A stretch of 64,000 bases of DNA from Ga0077527 sp964433345. Its GTDB lineage: Bacteria > Pseudomonadota > Gammaproteobacteria > Burkholderiales > SG8-41. Shown piece by piece: positions 16,258 through 22,773 of this stretch. The translations under genes were made by a program, and so were the position numbers. The notes below the pieces were generated by a model. The model was given only the letters and a program-made list of their open reading frames with translations, did no database searches and was not told where the DNA came from. Positions within the stretch are counted from its first letter, which is position 1; each line of letters begins with the position of its first letter. Location: contig CAYSQJ010000001.1 in the NCBI GenBank assembly GCA_964433345.1, forward strand, positions 186,001-250,000, in the 5' to 3' direction.

Positions 16258-16800
16258 TTGGAAACAGACATCATCTCTTTCGAGGCGGTTGATGATCGCG
16301 GAACCGGTTGGTATGACTCCCTTTTTTTTATTTTCGGGGGTTGCTTGGTTGCCAGTGGCCTTGTGTTCGTTATGGGCACGCACCCCCAGCGCTGGATGCT
16401 GAGCGTGTTATTGATAACACTTGGCATTTCGGGATTTAGCTGGTTGTTGCGGCACCTTCCCAAGACGAAGTACTTCGTCTATTTCCGGGTAGATAAATTG
16501 GGAATTCATTACCGAGAGTCACCTAGCTCTGGGGGCATCATGATCCCGTGGAATCGCATTACAGACGCCAAAGTAGCCCGCTATCCTGCGGGCGAAGGTG
16601 AGCAACACGGCATTGAGCTGGCAGTTTTATCTACTTCTGGTTACGCTGATACGCGATTCCTGCCGATGCATTACCTGTATCAGATAGACCACGCTCTGCA
16701 GTGCATTCGTGAAACCATTCTTCAGCAGCGAACCGTGTCTAACCCAGCGTTCGAGAGCGGACGCGCCAAAAGCGGCGCGCCCGCTCAACGCGAACGTTAG
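16258..16800 (+). CDS. Cassette 5: hypothetical membrane-anchored protein
   Basis: A 180-aa protein starting at TTG, 3 bases after the attC4 core. Two hydrophobic segments lie near residues 21-42 and 47-65. A soluble region follows that resembles a PH-like bacterial membrane-associated fold (FVYFRVDKLGIHYRE, then MIPWNRITDAKVARY); this is only a tentative likeness. The frame runs through attC5 and stops in its terminal GTTAG, so the last 20 or so residues are attC-encoded. Confidence 0.72.
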   Translation: METDIISFEAVDDRGTGWYDSLFFIFGGCLVASGLVFVMGTHPQRWMLSVLLITLGISGFSWLLRHLPKTKYFVYFRVDKLGIHYRESPSSGGIMIPWNRITDAKVARYPAGEGEQHGIELAVLSTSGYADTRFLPMHYLYQIDHALQCIRETILQQRTVSNPAFESGRAKSGAPAQRER

Positions 16801-16802
16801 AT
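16737..16802 (+). other. attC5 recombination site
   Basis: Bounded by GTCTAAC (16737-16743) and GTTAGAT (16796-16802), 66 bp, with GAGAGCGG arms and a GGCGCGCC-rich centre that can pair. Confidence 0.85.
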
Positions 16803-17079
16803 GACACAAGCAATGCCCGCGAAAGATTTGCGCGCCTACATCTACAAGCGCTTCGATGGCTACGGCATGGAGGCACCGTTGTCGATGCTAAAGGAGCATT
16901 TGTGGGGTGCAGAAAGAGTTCAATTGTTCACGCAGCACAAGATCGCAAAGCTTGAAGTCCGATTCAGCGAGTTGTGGCATAGGTGCAGCGACGATGAGTG
17001 GCAGGAATTCAAAGCCTTCCTTTCGGAGCAAGGTGTTCCTATCATTCCTCCACCGTGGTGGGCGTTCTGGCGTAGATGA
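16801..17079 (+). CDS. Cassette 6: hypothetical protein, paralogue of cassette 3
   Basis: A 92-aa product identical to the cassette 3 protein at 82 of 92 positions by eye, including the C-terminal PPPWWAFWRR. The function is unknown. The ATG overlaps the attC5 core exactly as in cassette 3, so the whole cassette architecture is shared. The two copies are separated by cassettes 4 and 5, so they are not a simple head-to-tail duplication. Confidence 0.8.
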   Translation: MTQAMPAKDLRAYIYKRFDGYGMEAPLSMLKEHLWGAERVQLFTQHKIAKLEVRFSELWHRCSDDEWQEFKAFLSEQGVPIIPPPWWAFWRR

Positions 17080-17086
17080 ACGTGCT

Positions 17087-17176
17087 ATCTAACAGCACGC
17101 CGCACACTGACGTGCGCGCCAGCACTGAGATCAATCAACCGCCATCGGCGCACGCCGGTGAGCGTGGACGTTAGGC
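17087..17176 (+). other. attC6 recombination site
   Basis: Bounded by ATCTAAC (17087-17093) and GTTAGGC (17170-17176), 90 bp, the same length as attC3 and similar in its outer parts (AACAGCAC, then GCCGGTGAGCGTG). Confidence 0.85.
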
Positions 17177-17485
17177 ATGTTTCCCGTACCTCGCAGAGCG
17201 AATGAACTGATCAAAGAGTGGGCTGGCGAACTCTCTGAGCACACGGGCCTTCCCCGGGAGCGCCTTCTCGAGAATCCTGAATGCCTCGAGTTTTCGAGTG
17301 GTGTATTGCGCATCGTGTTAATGGATGATTCTATCGTCGAGTTTCGATGGGCCTTCCATCTAGTTAGCGAGCGACAAAAAGCAATTGCTGTGTTTACGGA
17401 GCATTGTGGGCATCATGTTTTTCCGTATCATGGGGCAAAGGTTTTTCGGGATGATGCTCTGGTGTATGAGCAGAAACATGCCTAA
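17177..17485 (+). CDS. Cassette 7: hypothetical protein
   Basis: A 102-aa soluble protein of unrecognised family, with several aromatic and charged residues in the second half (VEFRWAFHLVSERQKAIAVF, then GHHVFPYHGAKVF). It has no signal or membrane segment. The ATG follows the attC6 core directly and the TAA stop is inside the GCCTAAC of attC7. Confidence 0.75.
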   Translation: MFPVPRRANELIKEWAGELSEHTGLPRERLLENPECLEFSSGVLRIVLMDDSIVEFRWAFHLVSERQKAIAVFTEHCGHHVFPYHGAKVFRDDALVYEQKHA

Positions 17486-17563
17486 CCCCCGGTTCGAGAG
17501 CGGCGCGGCAAGCTTCGCGTCATTGCACGCCCCGAGCCGCGCGCCTCAACCGGAACGTTAGGC
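17480..17563 (+). other. attC7 recombination site
   Basis: Bounded by GCCTAAC (17480-17486) and GTTAGGC (17557-17563), 84 bp, with GGTTCGAGAGCGGCGCG on the left partly complementary to CGCGCGCCTCAACCGG on the right. Confidence 0.85.
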
Positions 17564-17576
17564 CTTTGCGACAAAG

Positions 17577-17918
17577 ATGAGGCGCTACCTACTTTGGTCT
17601 AGTCTGTTAGCCACTATGATTCCTGTGGCCGCATTCCTGTTTAGTGTTGCCTTACCATTGCCACCACTTCCTCTAGTTGCTGTTGTGTTGTTCCTGTGTC
17701 CGTCGTTCGCATGGTTCGCCGCCACAGCCGCATGCACACCCTTTGATTCTTGCTCTTTGGAAATGCTGGCTTGGGTGGTCATTGCAAACATCCTTTTGTA
17801 CGCGACCCTAGCATCGGTACTCTGGTTTACACGTGTTAAGTTCAAGAGCCTGCGTTGGGTGGTATTCGCATGTGTATTTTTTGCTTCTGCGTGGTGGGCA
17901 AGACTTTGGGTGGCCTAA
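17577..17918 (+). CDS. Cassette 8: hypothetical membrane protein
   Basis: A 113-aa, strongly hydrophobic protein with about four membrane helices and little else; many Trp, Phe and Ala residues. The family is not recognised. The ATG lies 13 bases after the attC7 core, and AAAGATG gives only a weak ribosome-binding site. The stop is in the GCCTAAC of attC8. Confidence 0.7.
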   Translation: MRRYLLWSSLLATMIPVAAFLFSVALPLPPLPLVAVVLFLCPSFAWFAATAACTPFDSCSLEMLAWVVIANILLYATLASVLWFTRVKFKSLRWVVFACVFFASAWWARLWVA

Positions 17919-17994
17919 CCCCTCGGTCAAGTTCGCTCCCTTCGGTCGCTGGGGCGCGCCGCAAGCGGCGCGCCCCTTACCTCAAACGTTAGGC
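17913..17994 (+). other. attC8 recombination site
   Basis: Bounded by GCCTAAC (17913-17919) and GTTAGGC (17988-17994), 82 bp. The centre has a perfect hairpin, GGGGCGCGCCGC against GCGGCGCGCCCC. Confidence 0.87.
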
Positions 17995-17999
17995 GACTA

Positions 18000-18368
18000 A
18001 TGGCAACGGGGACCGGGTACGATGAACTCATCACCGGAGACACTTGCTCGGAAGTGCGCTTCGTGCACGACTATGTGCAGATGGTGTTTGGGCCGCTAGC
18101 TCTTTCCGTTTATTCGCCAATTCAAGTTCAACTCACCGGACGAGGGTTGCTCAATCGGACAGATATCGGTTTCTTTGATGCGATTTGTGGCCTCATTGGG
18201 CAAAGGATCGTTGATACTGCGCGGATCGAGGAAATCCAGATGTCCTTACAATTTGAGAGCGGCACGGTTCTTCACTTTTCCTTGATGCCATCGGATGTTA
18301 TAGGTCCTGAGATCGCGCAACTCAGCGACGACAAGGGATTTTTAATGGTGGAGCGCTTTGATGAGTAG
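18000..18368 (+). CDS. Cassette 9: hypothetical protein
   Basis: A 122-aa soluble protein of unknown family. It contains VHDYVQMVFGPLALSVYSP and a late SLQFESGTVLHFSLMPSD stretch that suggests a beta-rich fold. The ATG is 5 bases after the attC8 core. The TAG stop precedes attC9 by 2 bases, so the site adds no residues. Confidence 0.75.
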   Translation: MATGTGYDELITGDTCSEVRFVHDYVQMVFGPLALSVYSPIQVQLTGRGLLNRTDIGFFDAICGLIGQRIVDTARIEEIQMSLQFESGTVLHFSLMPSDVIGPEIAQLSDDKGFLMVERFDE

Positions 18369-18370
18369 TC

Positions 18371-18437
18371 GCCTAACCCCCGCATCCAAACCGACGCGCA
18401 CGTCGGCTGTGCGCGCGGTTGATACGAAACGCTAGGC
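18371..18437 (+). other. attC9 recombination site with variant core
   Basis: Opens with GCCTAAC (18371-18377) and closes with GCTAGGC (18431-18437) instead of GTTAGGC, 67 bp. The changed base is the first after the cleavage point, so recombination at this site may be impaired. Confidence 0.75.
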
Positions 18438-18444
18438 GTCACGA

Positions 18445-18687
18445 ATGAGCATCCAAAGTTCCGGCGGAAAGCGGAAGAGCACAGCCTTGGACTGGTTGTG
18501 GCTGTTCATCAAAGTGGCGCTGATGGGGGCTATTCTTGGTCTCGGTGCGGGATGGCTGAAGGACAACGTTGCTCCGGACGTCCGCTGGTTAGTCTATCCA
18601 CTGTTCTTTGTGATATTTCTTGCCATATCGATCCCACTTGTATTTGGTGTCCGAATCAAGATTCCGGGGCACAGAGAGACAAAGTGA
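18445..18687 (+). CDS. Cassette 10: small hypothetical membrane protein
   Basis: An 80-aa protein with a charged N-terminus (SSGGKRKS) and two membrane helices, about residues 17-37 and 49-68, joined by a loop containing KDNVAPDVRW. The family is not recognised. The ATG is 7 bases after the variant core of attC9. The stop lies 7 bases before attC10. Confidence 0.72.
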   Translation: MSIQSSGGKRKSTALDWLWLFIKVALMGAILGLGAGWLKDNVAPDVRWLVYPLFFVIFLAISIPLVFGVRIKIPGHRETK

Positions 18688-18694
18688 GCATGAC

Positions 18695-18787
18695 GCCTAA
18701 CCCTTCAATCCGGAGCGGACGGGCCGCGCGCCACTATGCCACGCGCAAATCAGAGCCGCGGCCCGCCGCTGATTTCAGACGTTAGGC
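18695..18787 (+). other. attC10 recombination site
   Basis: Bounded by GCCTAAC (18695-18701) and GTTAGGC (18781-18787), 93 bp, the longest site of the array, with GCGGGCCGCGGCTC-type complementarity inside. Confidence 0.84.
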
Positions 18788-18794
18788 GACCCCT

Positions 18795-19214
18795 ATGCAG
18801 CGCCGAACTATTGTCATCGCATCCGTATCCGGTCTCGTGGGACTGATGGCGGGGGCTGGATTGATGCTTTGGTATCTCTCGGGGCCGATGCAGCAGAACA
18901 TGCTTGCCCGACAACAATTGGACGCCGTACAAAACGTCGCAGTCCTGAAAGAATTGCGCGCAGGACGGACCGGCGAGGCGCAGCAACTTCTCGAAGGCTA
19001 CGTCGACGCCGCGGTGATCGGCTTGGATATGACTGCCCGCGAGAACTCCGCGTTGTCTACCGAAGCTCTTTCGACTCTTACGGAAGTCGCGAAGTATCGT
19101 TCTGGTGTTGCACACACACCCTCACCCATCGCCGAGCAGGCTGGTGTAACCAAGATATTGGAAGCAGCGAGAAGTGGGTCACCTAACCCGTCGCTCCAGA
19201 GCGGACGCAAATGA
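18795..19214 (+). CDS. Cassette 11: hypothetical membrane-anchored protein
   Basis: A 139-aa protein with one N-terminal membrane helix (about residues 7-29, containing GLVGLMAGAGLMLWYL). A mostly helical, Ala/Leu-rich domain follows, probably exposed to the periplasm. The family is not recognised. The ATG is 7 bases after the attC10 core. The frame enters attC11 before stopping, so the last 11 residues are site-encoded. Confidence 0.73.
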   Translation: MQRRTIVIASVSGLVGLMAGAGLMLWYLSGPMQQNMLARQQLDAVQNVAVLKELRAGRTGEAQQLLEGYVDAAVIGLDMTARENSALSTEALSTLTEVAKYRSGVAHTPSPIAEQAGVTKILEAARSGSPNPSLQSGRK

Positions 19215-19239
19215 GCGCCGCTGAGCTCACACGTTAGAG
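19181..19239 (+). other. attC11 recombination site, last complete site
   Basis: Bounded by ACCTAAC (19181-19187) and GTTAGAG (19233-19239), 59 bp. The 14 bases after the core belong to a twelfth cassette that is cut by the IS element. Confidence 0.82.
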
Positions 19240-19253
19240 TTCCCAATGGCAGA

Positions 19254-20489
19254 GGCGGTGGGTTCAACCGGTCAAGGCAACATATTGACAATGTCAACGC
19301 TTGCCTTGGGGGGTAGATATGGCGCAAATGGGACGGCCTGGACTATCGCAGCTTCAGAAGAAGGAGTTATGGCGCCGATGGAAGGACGGCCAATCGCTCA
19401 CTGAGATCGGATTGGCTCTCGAGAGGCATGCCGGATCGATCCACGGCGTCTTGAAGGCGCGTGGTGGCATTGCCCCGATTGCGAGAGCACGCTCCGACAG
19501 AAGCCTGGATGCTAGCGAAAGAGAAGAGATATCTCGCGGATTGGTGGCCGGTCTTTCCCTGCGAACAATTGCCAAGCAGATTGGTCGTGCACCGTCAACG
19601 ATCAGCCGTGAGGTCGGCCGCAACGGAGGTCGTCATTGCTATCGAGCCGCACCAGCAGACGAGCGGGCATGGAAGCAGGCAGAACGCCCCAAGCCTTGCC
19701 ATCTGGCCCAACACACCAGGCTGCGTAGCCTTGTCGCCGAAAAACTCAAGGACAATTGGTCTCCCCAGCAAATCGCGGGTTGGCTTGAAACCGAGTTTGG
19801 CGAGGATCTTTCCATGCGCGTATCACATGAGACGATTTACCGAAGTCTGTTCATCCAGGCGCGCGGCGTCTTGAAGAGGGAGCTTATCTCTCACTTGCGA
19901 AGCCGCCGAATGATGCGGCGCGGGAAAACAGCCACCACAACAGGCCAACCCCGCGGTCAGATCGTCGACGCGGTCTCCATCCGCGAACGCCCTGCCGAGG
20001 TTGAAGATCGCGCCGTTCCGGGCCACTGGGAAGGAGATTTGCTATCCGGCTCGAAGAACAGCCATATAGCAACCTTGGTGGAACGCCGATCTCGTTTCGT
20101 AATGCTCGTAAAGGTAAAAGGCAAAGACACGGATAGCGTCGTAAGCGCGTTGGTCCGGAAGGTCAAGACGTTACCAGGTGAATTGATCTCATCTATCACA
20201 TGGGACCGAGGAACGGAGTTGGCGCAACACAAGCGCTTCACCGTGGCGACGGACGTTAAGGTCTACTTCTGCGATCCGAGCAGTCCCTGGCAGCGCGGAA
20301 CAAATGAAAATACGAATGGGCTATTACGGCAATACTTCCCTGATGGAACGGATCTGTCGATCCTGACGCAACAAAGGCTCAACGCGGTCGCGAAGAGCAT
20401 GAACACGCGACCACGAAAAACCTTGGGTTACGCGACGCCAGCTGCTACGCTTCATGAAACTGTTGCACCGACCGGCTGAACCCACCGCC
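19254..20489 (+). mobile_element. IS30-family insertion sequence
   Basis: About 1236 bp with 29-bp terminal inverted repeats (19254-19282 and 20461-20489), matching at 25 of 29 positions and starting GGCGGTGGGTTCA at both ends. A single transposase gene fills the element. The bases flanking the two ends do not form an obvious short direct repeat, so the boundaries may be off by a few bases or the flanks may have been rearranged. It sits 15 bases after the attC11 core. Confidence 0.88.
19319..20479 (+). CDS. IS30-family transposase
   Basis: A 386-aa DDE transposase. The N-terminal half has two helix-turn-helix-like regions (LSLRTIAKQIGRAPSTISRE is the clearest). The catalytic core shows the first Asp in GHWEGDLLSG, the second in TWDRGTELAQH and the Glu in NENTNGLLRQYFPDGTDL, the classic IS30 signature. 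The ATG at 19319 follows a GGGGGG stretch; a TTG 18 bases upstream is also in frame. The stop lies inside the right inverted repeat. The gene appears intact. Confidence 0.94.
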   Translation: MAQMGRPGLSQLQKKELWRRWKDGQSLTEIGLALERHAGSIHGVLKARGGIAPIARARSDRSLDASEREEISRGLVAGLSLRTIAKQIGRAPSTISREVGRNGGRHCYRAAPADERAWKQAERPKPCHLAQHTRLRSLVAEKLKDNWSPQQIAGWLETEFGEDLSMRVSHETIYRSLFIQARGVLKRELISHLRSRRMMRRGKTATTTGQPRGQIVDAVSIRERPAEVEDRAVPGHWEGDLLSGSKNSHIATLVERRSRFVMLVKVKGKDTDSVVSALVRKVKTLPGELISSITWDRGTELAQHKRFTVATDVKVYFCDPSSPWQRGTNENTNGLLRQYFPDGTDLSILTQQRLNAVAKSMNTRPRKTLGYATPAATLHETVAPTG

Positions 20490-20513
20490 CTTTTTTTTGG
20501 AAACGGTTGATTA

Positions 20514-20627
20514 ATGATTCCCTTCCTGGGTGCATTGGGTGGCCTAATGGGCTGTATGGCCTTGGCAGGTCCGGTTAGTATTCAAAAGGCTCGGGCGTTA
20601 CAATGCTCCGGTTGCGGAGAAATCTGA
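20514..20627 (+). CDS. Possible small ORF between IS30 and the toxin-antitoxin pair
   Basis: A 37-codon frame starting MIPFLGALGGLMGCMALAGP and ending CSGCGEI. The start resembles a signal or membrane segment and the end has a CxxC pair. No good ribosome-binding site precedes the ATG. It could be the tail of the gene interrupted by the IS element, a small protein gene, or chance. I report it because it fills most of the 147-base gap after the IS. Confidence 0.25.
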   Translation: MIPFLGALGGLMGCMALAGPVSIQKARALQCSGCGEI

Positions 20628-20636
20628 ACGGAGCTC

Positions 20637-20873
20637 ATGATGTCGACTGCCACTGCCGAGATTGAAGCGAAAATCCGGGCTTTGAGCCCGGACGAGAAAG
20701 CGGACCTTGTCCGTGTCCTTATTGCCGAGCTTGATGGCCCGGCCGACGCTGATGTCGAGACGGCCTGGATCAAGGAGGCGCAACGGCGACATCGGGAGAT
20801 CGTTGAAGGCAAGGTGCAGCCGGTTCCAGGTGAACAGGTTTACGCAAATCTGCGCAACCGCCTGAAACGATGA
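20637..20873 (+). CDS. Addiction-module antitoxin of a RelE/ParE-type pair
   Basis: A 78-aa acidic protein of the short addiction-module (Rel/StbD-like) family found upstream of RelE/ParE toxins. The N-terminal helix IEAKIRALSPDEKADLVRVL and the later ETAWIKEAQRRHREIVEGKV are typical of that group. There are two adjacent ATG codons; the second is better spaced from the GGAG upstream. Its stop overlaps the toxin start by 4 bases (ATGA). It probably neutralises the toxin by binding and represses the shared promoter. Confidence 0.8.
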   Translation: MMSTATAEIEAKIRALSPDEKADLVRVLIAELDGPADADVETAWIKEAQRRHREIVEGKVQPVPGEQVYANLRNRLKR

Positions 20874-21166
20874 GGCTGGAGTTCCACCCGGAAGCGGAGC
20901 TGGAACTGATTGAGGCAGCGCTGCACTACGAGCAGGAAGTTCCGGGCCTGGGTGAATTTTTCGAAACCGAGGTTTGGCGCGCGACGAATCTGCTGCTTGA
21001 ACACCCCGAAATGGGGCAGGCCGTTGATGCTGATCTCCGGCGCTTTGTCCTTCCGCGATTTCCCTTCACGCTCATCTACAGTGCGGCTGCCGGGATTCTA
21101 CGTGTAGAAGTGGTGGCGCATCAGAGTCGTCTGCCCGGTTACTGGCGCGTGAGGCATGACCGATGA
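20870..21166 (+). CDS. RelE/ParE-family toxin
   Basis: A 98-aa toxin-like protein with the family pattern: EFHPEAELELIEAALHYE near the start, then a conserved core DADLRRFVLPRFPFTLIYS and VVAHQSRLPGYW at the end. ParE members target gyrase and RelE members cut mRNA on the ribosome; this one looks closer to ParE by eye, but that is not settled. It forms a type II module with the preceding gene, lying between the IS element at the end of the integron and rlmL. Confidence 0.85.
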   Translation: MRLEFHPEAELELIEAALHYEQEVPGLGEFFETEVWRATNLLLEHPEMGQAVDADLRRFVLPRFPFTLIYSAAAGILRVEVVAHQSRLPGYWRVRHDR

Positions 21167-21213
21167 GCGTGTCGCATTGATGCCGCTTGTTGCGTGGCGG
21201 TTCATGCGCAGCG

Positions 21214-22368
21214 TCAGGTCTGCTCTTTGTTTTTCCGCATGCTCCCCGCCACGATCTCGTACTTGAACAAGCGGCACTCCAGCGCCCCGTTGAACAGCGG
21301 CGTGCGCCGCGAGGGCTGCAGCCGCATCAGTTTGGCGATGCGCAGGTCGGCGGTGAGGATATAGGCGGTCCAGCCGGCGTAACGCTGCTTCAGGATGTCG
21401 CCGAGTTTGGGATACCAGGCGGCGAGGTCGTCGAGTTCCTCGAGGCGCACGCCGTAGGGCGGGTTGGTGACGAGGATGCCGGTCGGCGTCGGCGGCTTCG
21501 AATCCTCAAAACTGCACTGCTTCAATTCGATTTGCGATTCCAGTCCCAGCGCAGTGACGTTCTGGCGTGCCAGCGCGATCGCATCGCCGCTGCGGTCATA
21601 TCCATAAATACTTGATTTTATTGATATTTTTGTATTTTTCTCGGCGGCAGCCTTGAGCGCGGTCCAGGCCGCCGCATCGAAGTTGCGCAGTTTCTCGAAA
21701 CCGAAACGCCGCTTCAGTCCCGGCGCGCGGTTCATCGCCATCAGCGCGGCTTCGATCAGGAAGGTGCCGCTGCCGCACATCGGATCGAGCAGCGGCTGCT
21801 CCGGCGTCCAGCCCGCGAGCTTGAGGATGCCGGCGGCGAGGTTCTCGCGCAGCGGCGCTTCACCAGCCGCCGTGCGCCAGCCGCGCTTGAACAGCGCCTC
21901 GCCCGAGGTGTCGAGGTAGAACACCGCCTCGTCTCGGGTCAGGAACAACTGGATGCGCACATCGGGGTTGCGGGTGTCGACGTCGGGGCGGTCACCCTCG
22001 GCTTCGCGCAGCACGTCGCAGACGGCATCCTTGACGCGCAGCGTCGCGAAGTCGAGGCTTTTCAGCGGACTCTTGATCGCCGCGGTGTCGACGCGGAGGG
22101 TCTGGTGCGGGCCGAACCACTGCGTCCACTGCAGCTTGCGCGCGGCGGTGTAGATGTCCTTTTCGTCGCGGTAGCGGCAGTGGCCGATGCGCCACAACAC
22201 GCGGCTGGCGATGCGGCTTTCGAGATTGACGCGGTAGGCGAGCGTGAGAGGGCCGCGGAAGCCGGTGCCGCCGTCGACCGGGCGCACCTCCTGCGCGCCC
22301 AGCGTCGCCAGTTCTTCACCGAGCACGCCTTCGAGGCCGCGCGGACAGCTTGCGAAGAATTGTTCCAT
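21214..22368 (-). CDS. rlmL: 23S rRNA (guanine-2445-N2) methyltransferase RlmL-type
   Basis: A 384-aa protein corresponding to the N-terminal half of E. coli RlmKL. It has a ferredoxin-like start (FFASCPRGLEGVLGEELATL), a THUMP domain (about residues 60-155), and a Rossmann methyltransferase domain with LLDPMCGSGTFLIEAAL and the catalytic NPPYG. It methylates G2445 in 23S rRNA. The ATG at 22368 matches the conserved start. Between AEK and YGYDRSG the gene carries the AT-rich dispersed element in frame, adding about ten residues (NTKISIKSSI) where homologues usually have a short Ala-rich link. Confidence 0.9.
   Translation of the reverse strand: MEQFFASCPRGLEGVLGEELATLGAQEVRPVDGGTGFRGPLTLAYRVNLESRIASRVLWRIGHCRYRDEKDIYTAARKLQWTQWFGPHQTLRVDTAAIKSPLKSLDFATLRVKDAVCDVLREAEGDRPDVDTRNPDVRIQLFLTRDEAVFYLDTSGEALFKRGWRTAAGEAPLRENLAAGILKLAGWTPEQPLLDPMCGSGTFLIEAALMAMNRAPGLKRRFGFEKLRNFDAAAWTALKAAAEKNTKISIKSSIYGYDRSGDAIALARQNVTALGLESQIELKQCSFEDSKPPTPTGILVTNPPYGVRLEELDDLAAWYPKLGDILKQRYAGWTAYILTADLRIAKLMRLQPSRRTPLFNGALECRLFKYEIVAGSMRKNKEQT
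21605..21639 (+). repeat. AT-rich dispersed element, copy B, inside rlmL
   Basis: TAAATACTTGATTTTATTG, then ATATTTTTGTATTTTT, almost identical to copy A in its right half. It lies within the coding sequence of rlmL (opposite strand) and is translated in frame. Confidence 0.8.
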
Positions 22369-22369
22369 C

Positions 22370-22768
22370 TCAGCGCGGTCCCGGTTGCAGCTCGACATAG
22401 ACCTCGAAACGCACCCTGTGCCAGGGATTGCGCGCTTCCGTCAGCCGCACCACACGCGCTTTCACCGGCGCGCCGAGGTCCATCTGCCGCGCGACATCGG
22501 CGTTTTCACGGCGCGGCAGGTAGCCGAGCATTTCGCCGCGCCATTCGATGCGCACGGCATTGGCGTCGTACGGGTTCTGCGGTTCGCGCACCAGCCGCAG
22601 CGGGTCGCCGACACGCATCATCTCCCACAGCGCCTTGCCCTCGTAGTACTGGAAACCCGCCAGCGGCGATTCCTGGACGATGATGCGCGCTTCGGCCGCG
22701 GCGGCGGGCGCAGCCAGCGCCGCAAGCAGCGCGAAAACGGGAAGGTGAAAGGGAAAGGTCAGGGTCAT
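22370..22768 (-). CDS. Exported HIRAN-domain protein
   Basis: A 132-aa protein with an N-terminal signal peptide (about residues 1-25, ending in APAAAAEA) and a single HIRAN-type domain. The conserved features are LREPQNPYDANAVRIEW and LGYLPRRENADVARQMD. HIRAN domains in larger proteins bind DNA 3' ends, but stand-alone exported members are of unknown function. It starts 5 bases after the hemJ stop and ends 1 base before rlmL. The DNA for the signal peptide has a 7-base period (AAGGTGA, AAGGGAA) reminiscent of the heptamer arrays. Confidence 0.78.
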   Translation of the reverse strand: MTLTFPFHLPVFALLAALAAPAAAAEARIIVQESPLAGFQYYEGKALWEMMRVGDPLRLVREPQNPYDANAVRIEWRGEMLGYLPRRENADVARQMDLGAPVKARVVRLTEARNPWHRVRFEVYVELQPGPR

Positions 22769-22773
22769 GCCGT

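Larger units (their letters stand above)
13347..20489. mobile_element. Integron: intI, attI, eleven-cassette array, ended by an IS30 element
   Basis: The tyrosine-recombinase integrase gene is read leftward. On its other side comes an attI-like core (GTTAGAC at 14589) and then a rightward series of short genes. Each gene is followed by an attC site bounded by RYYYAAC and GTTRRRY. Eleven complete cassettes lie between 14589 and 19239. A twelfth begins at 19233 but is cut by an IS30-family element at 19254. The cassette DNA is visibly AT-richer than the flanking chromosome, as expected for captured genes. No antibiotic-resistance gene was recognised, so this is an environmental or chromosomal integron. 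Confidence 0.93.

Noticed and set aside
19246..19401. Frame starting in the twelfth cassette and running into the IS
   Set aside because: It crosses the IS inverted repeat and overlaps the transposase in another frame; it is an artefact of the insertion.
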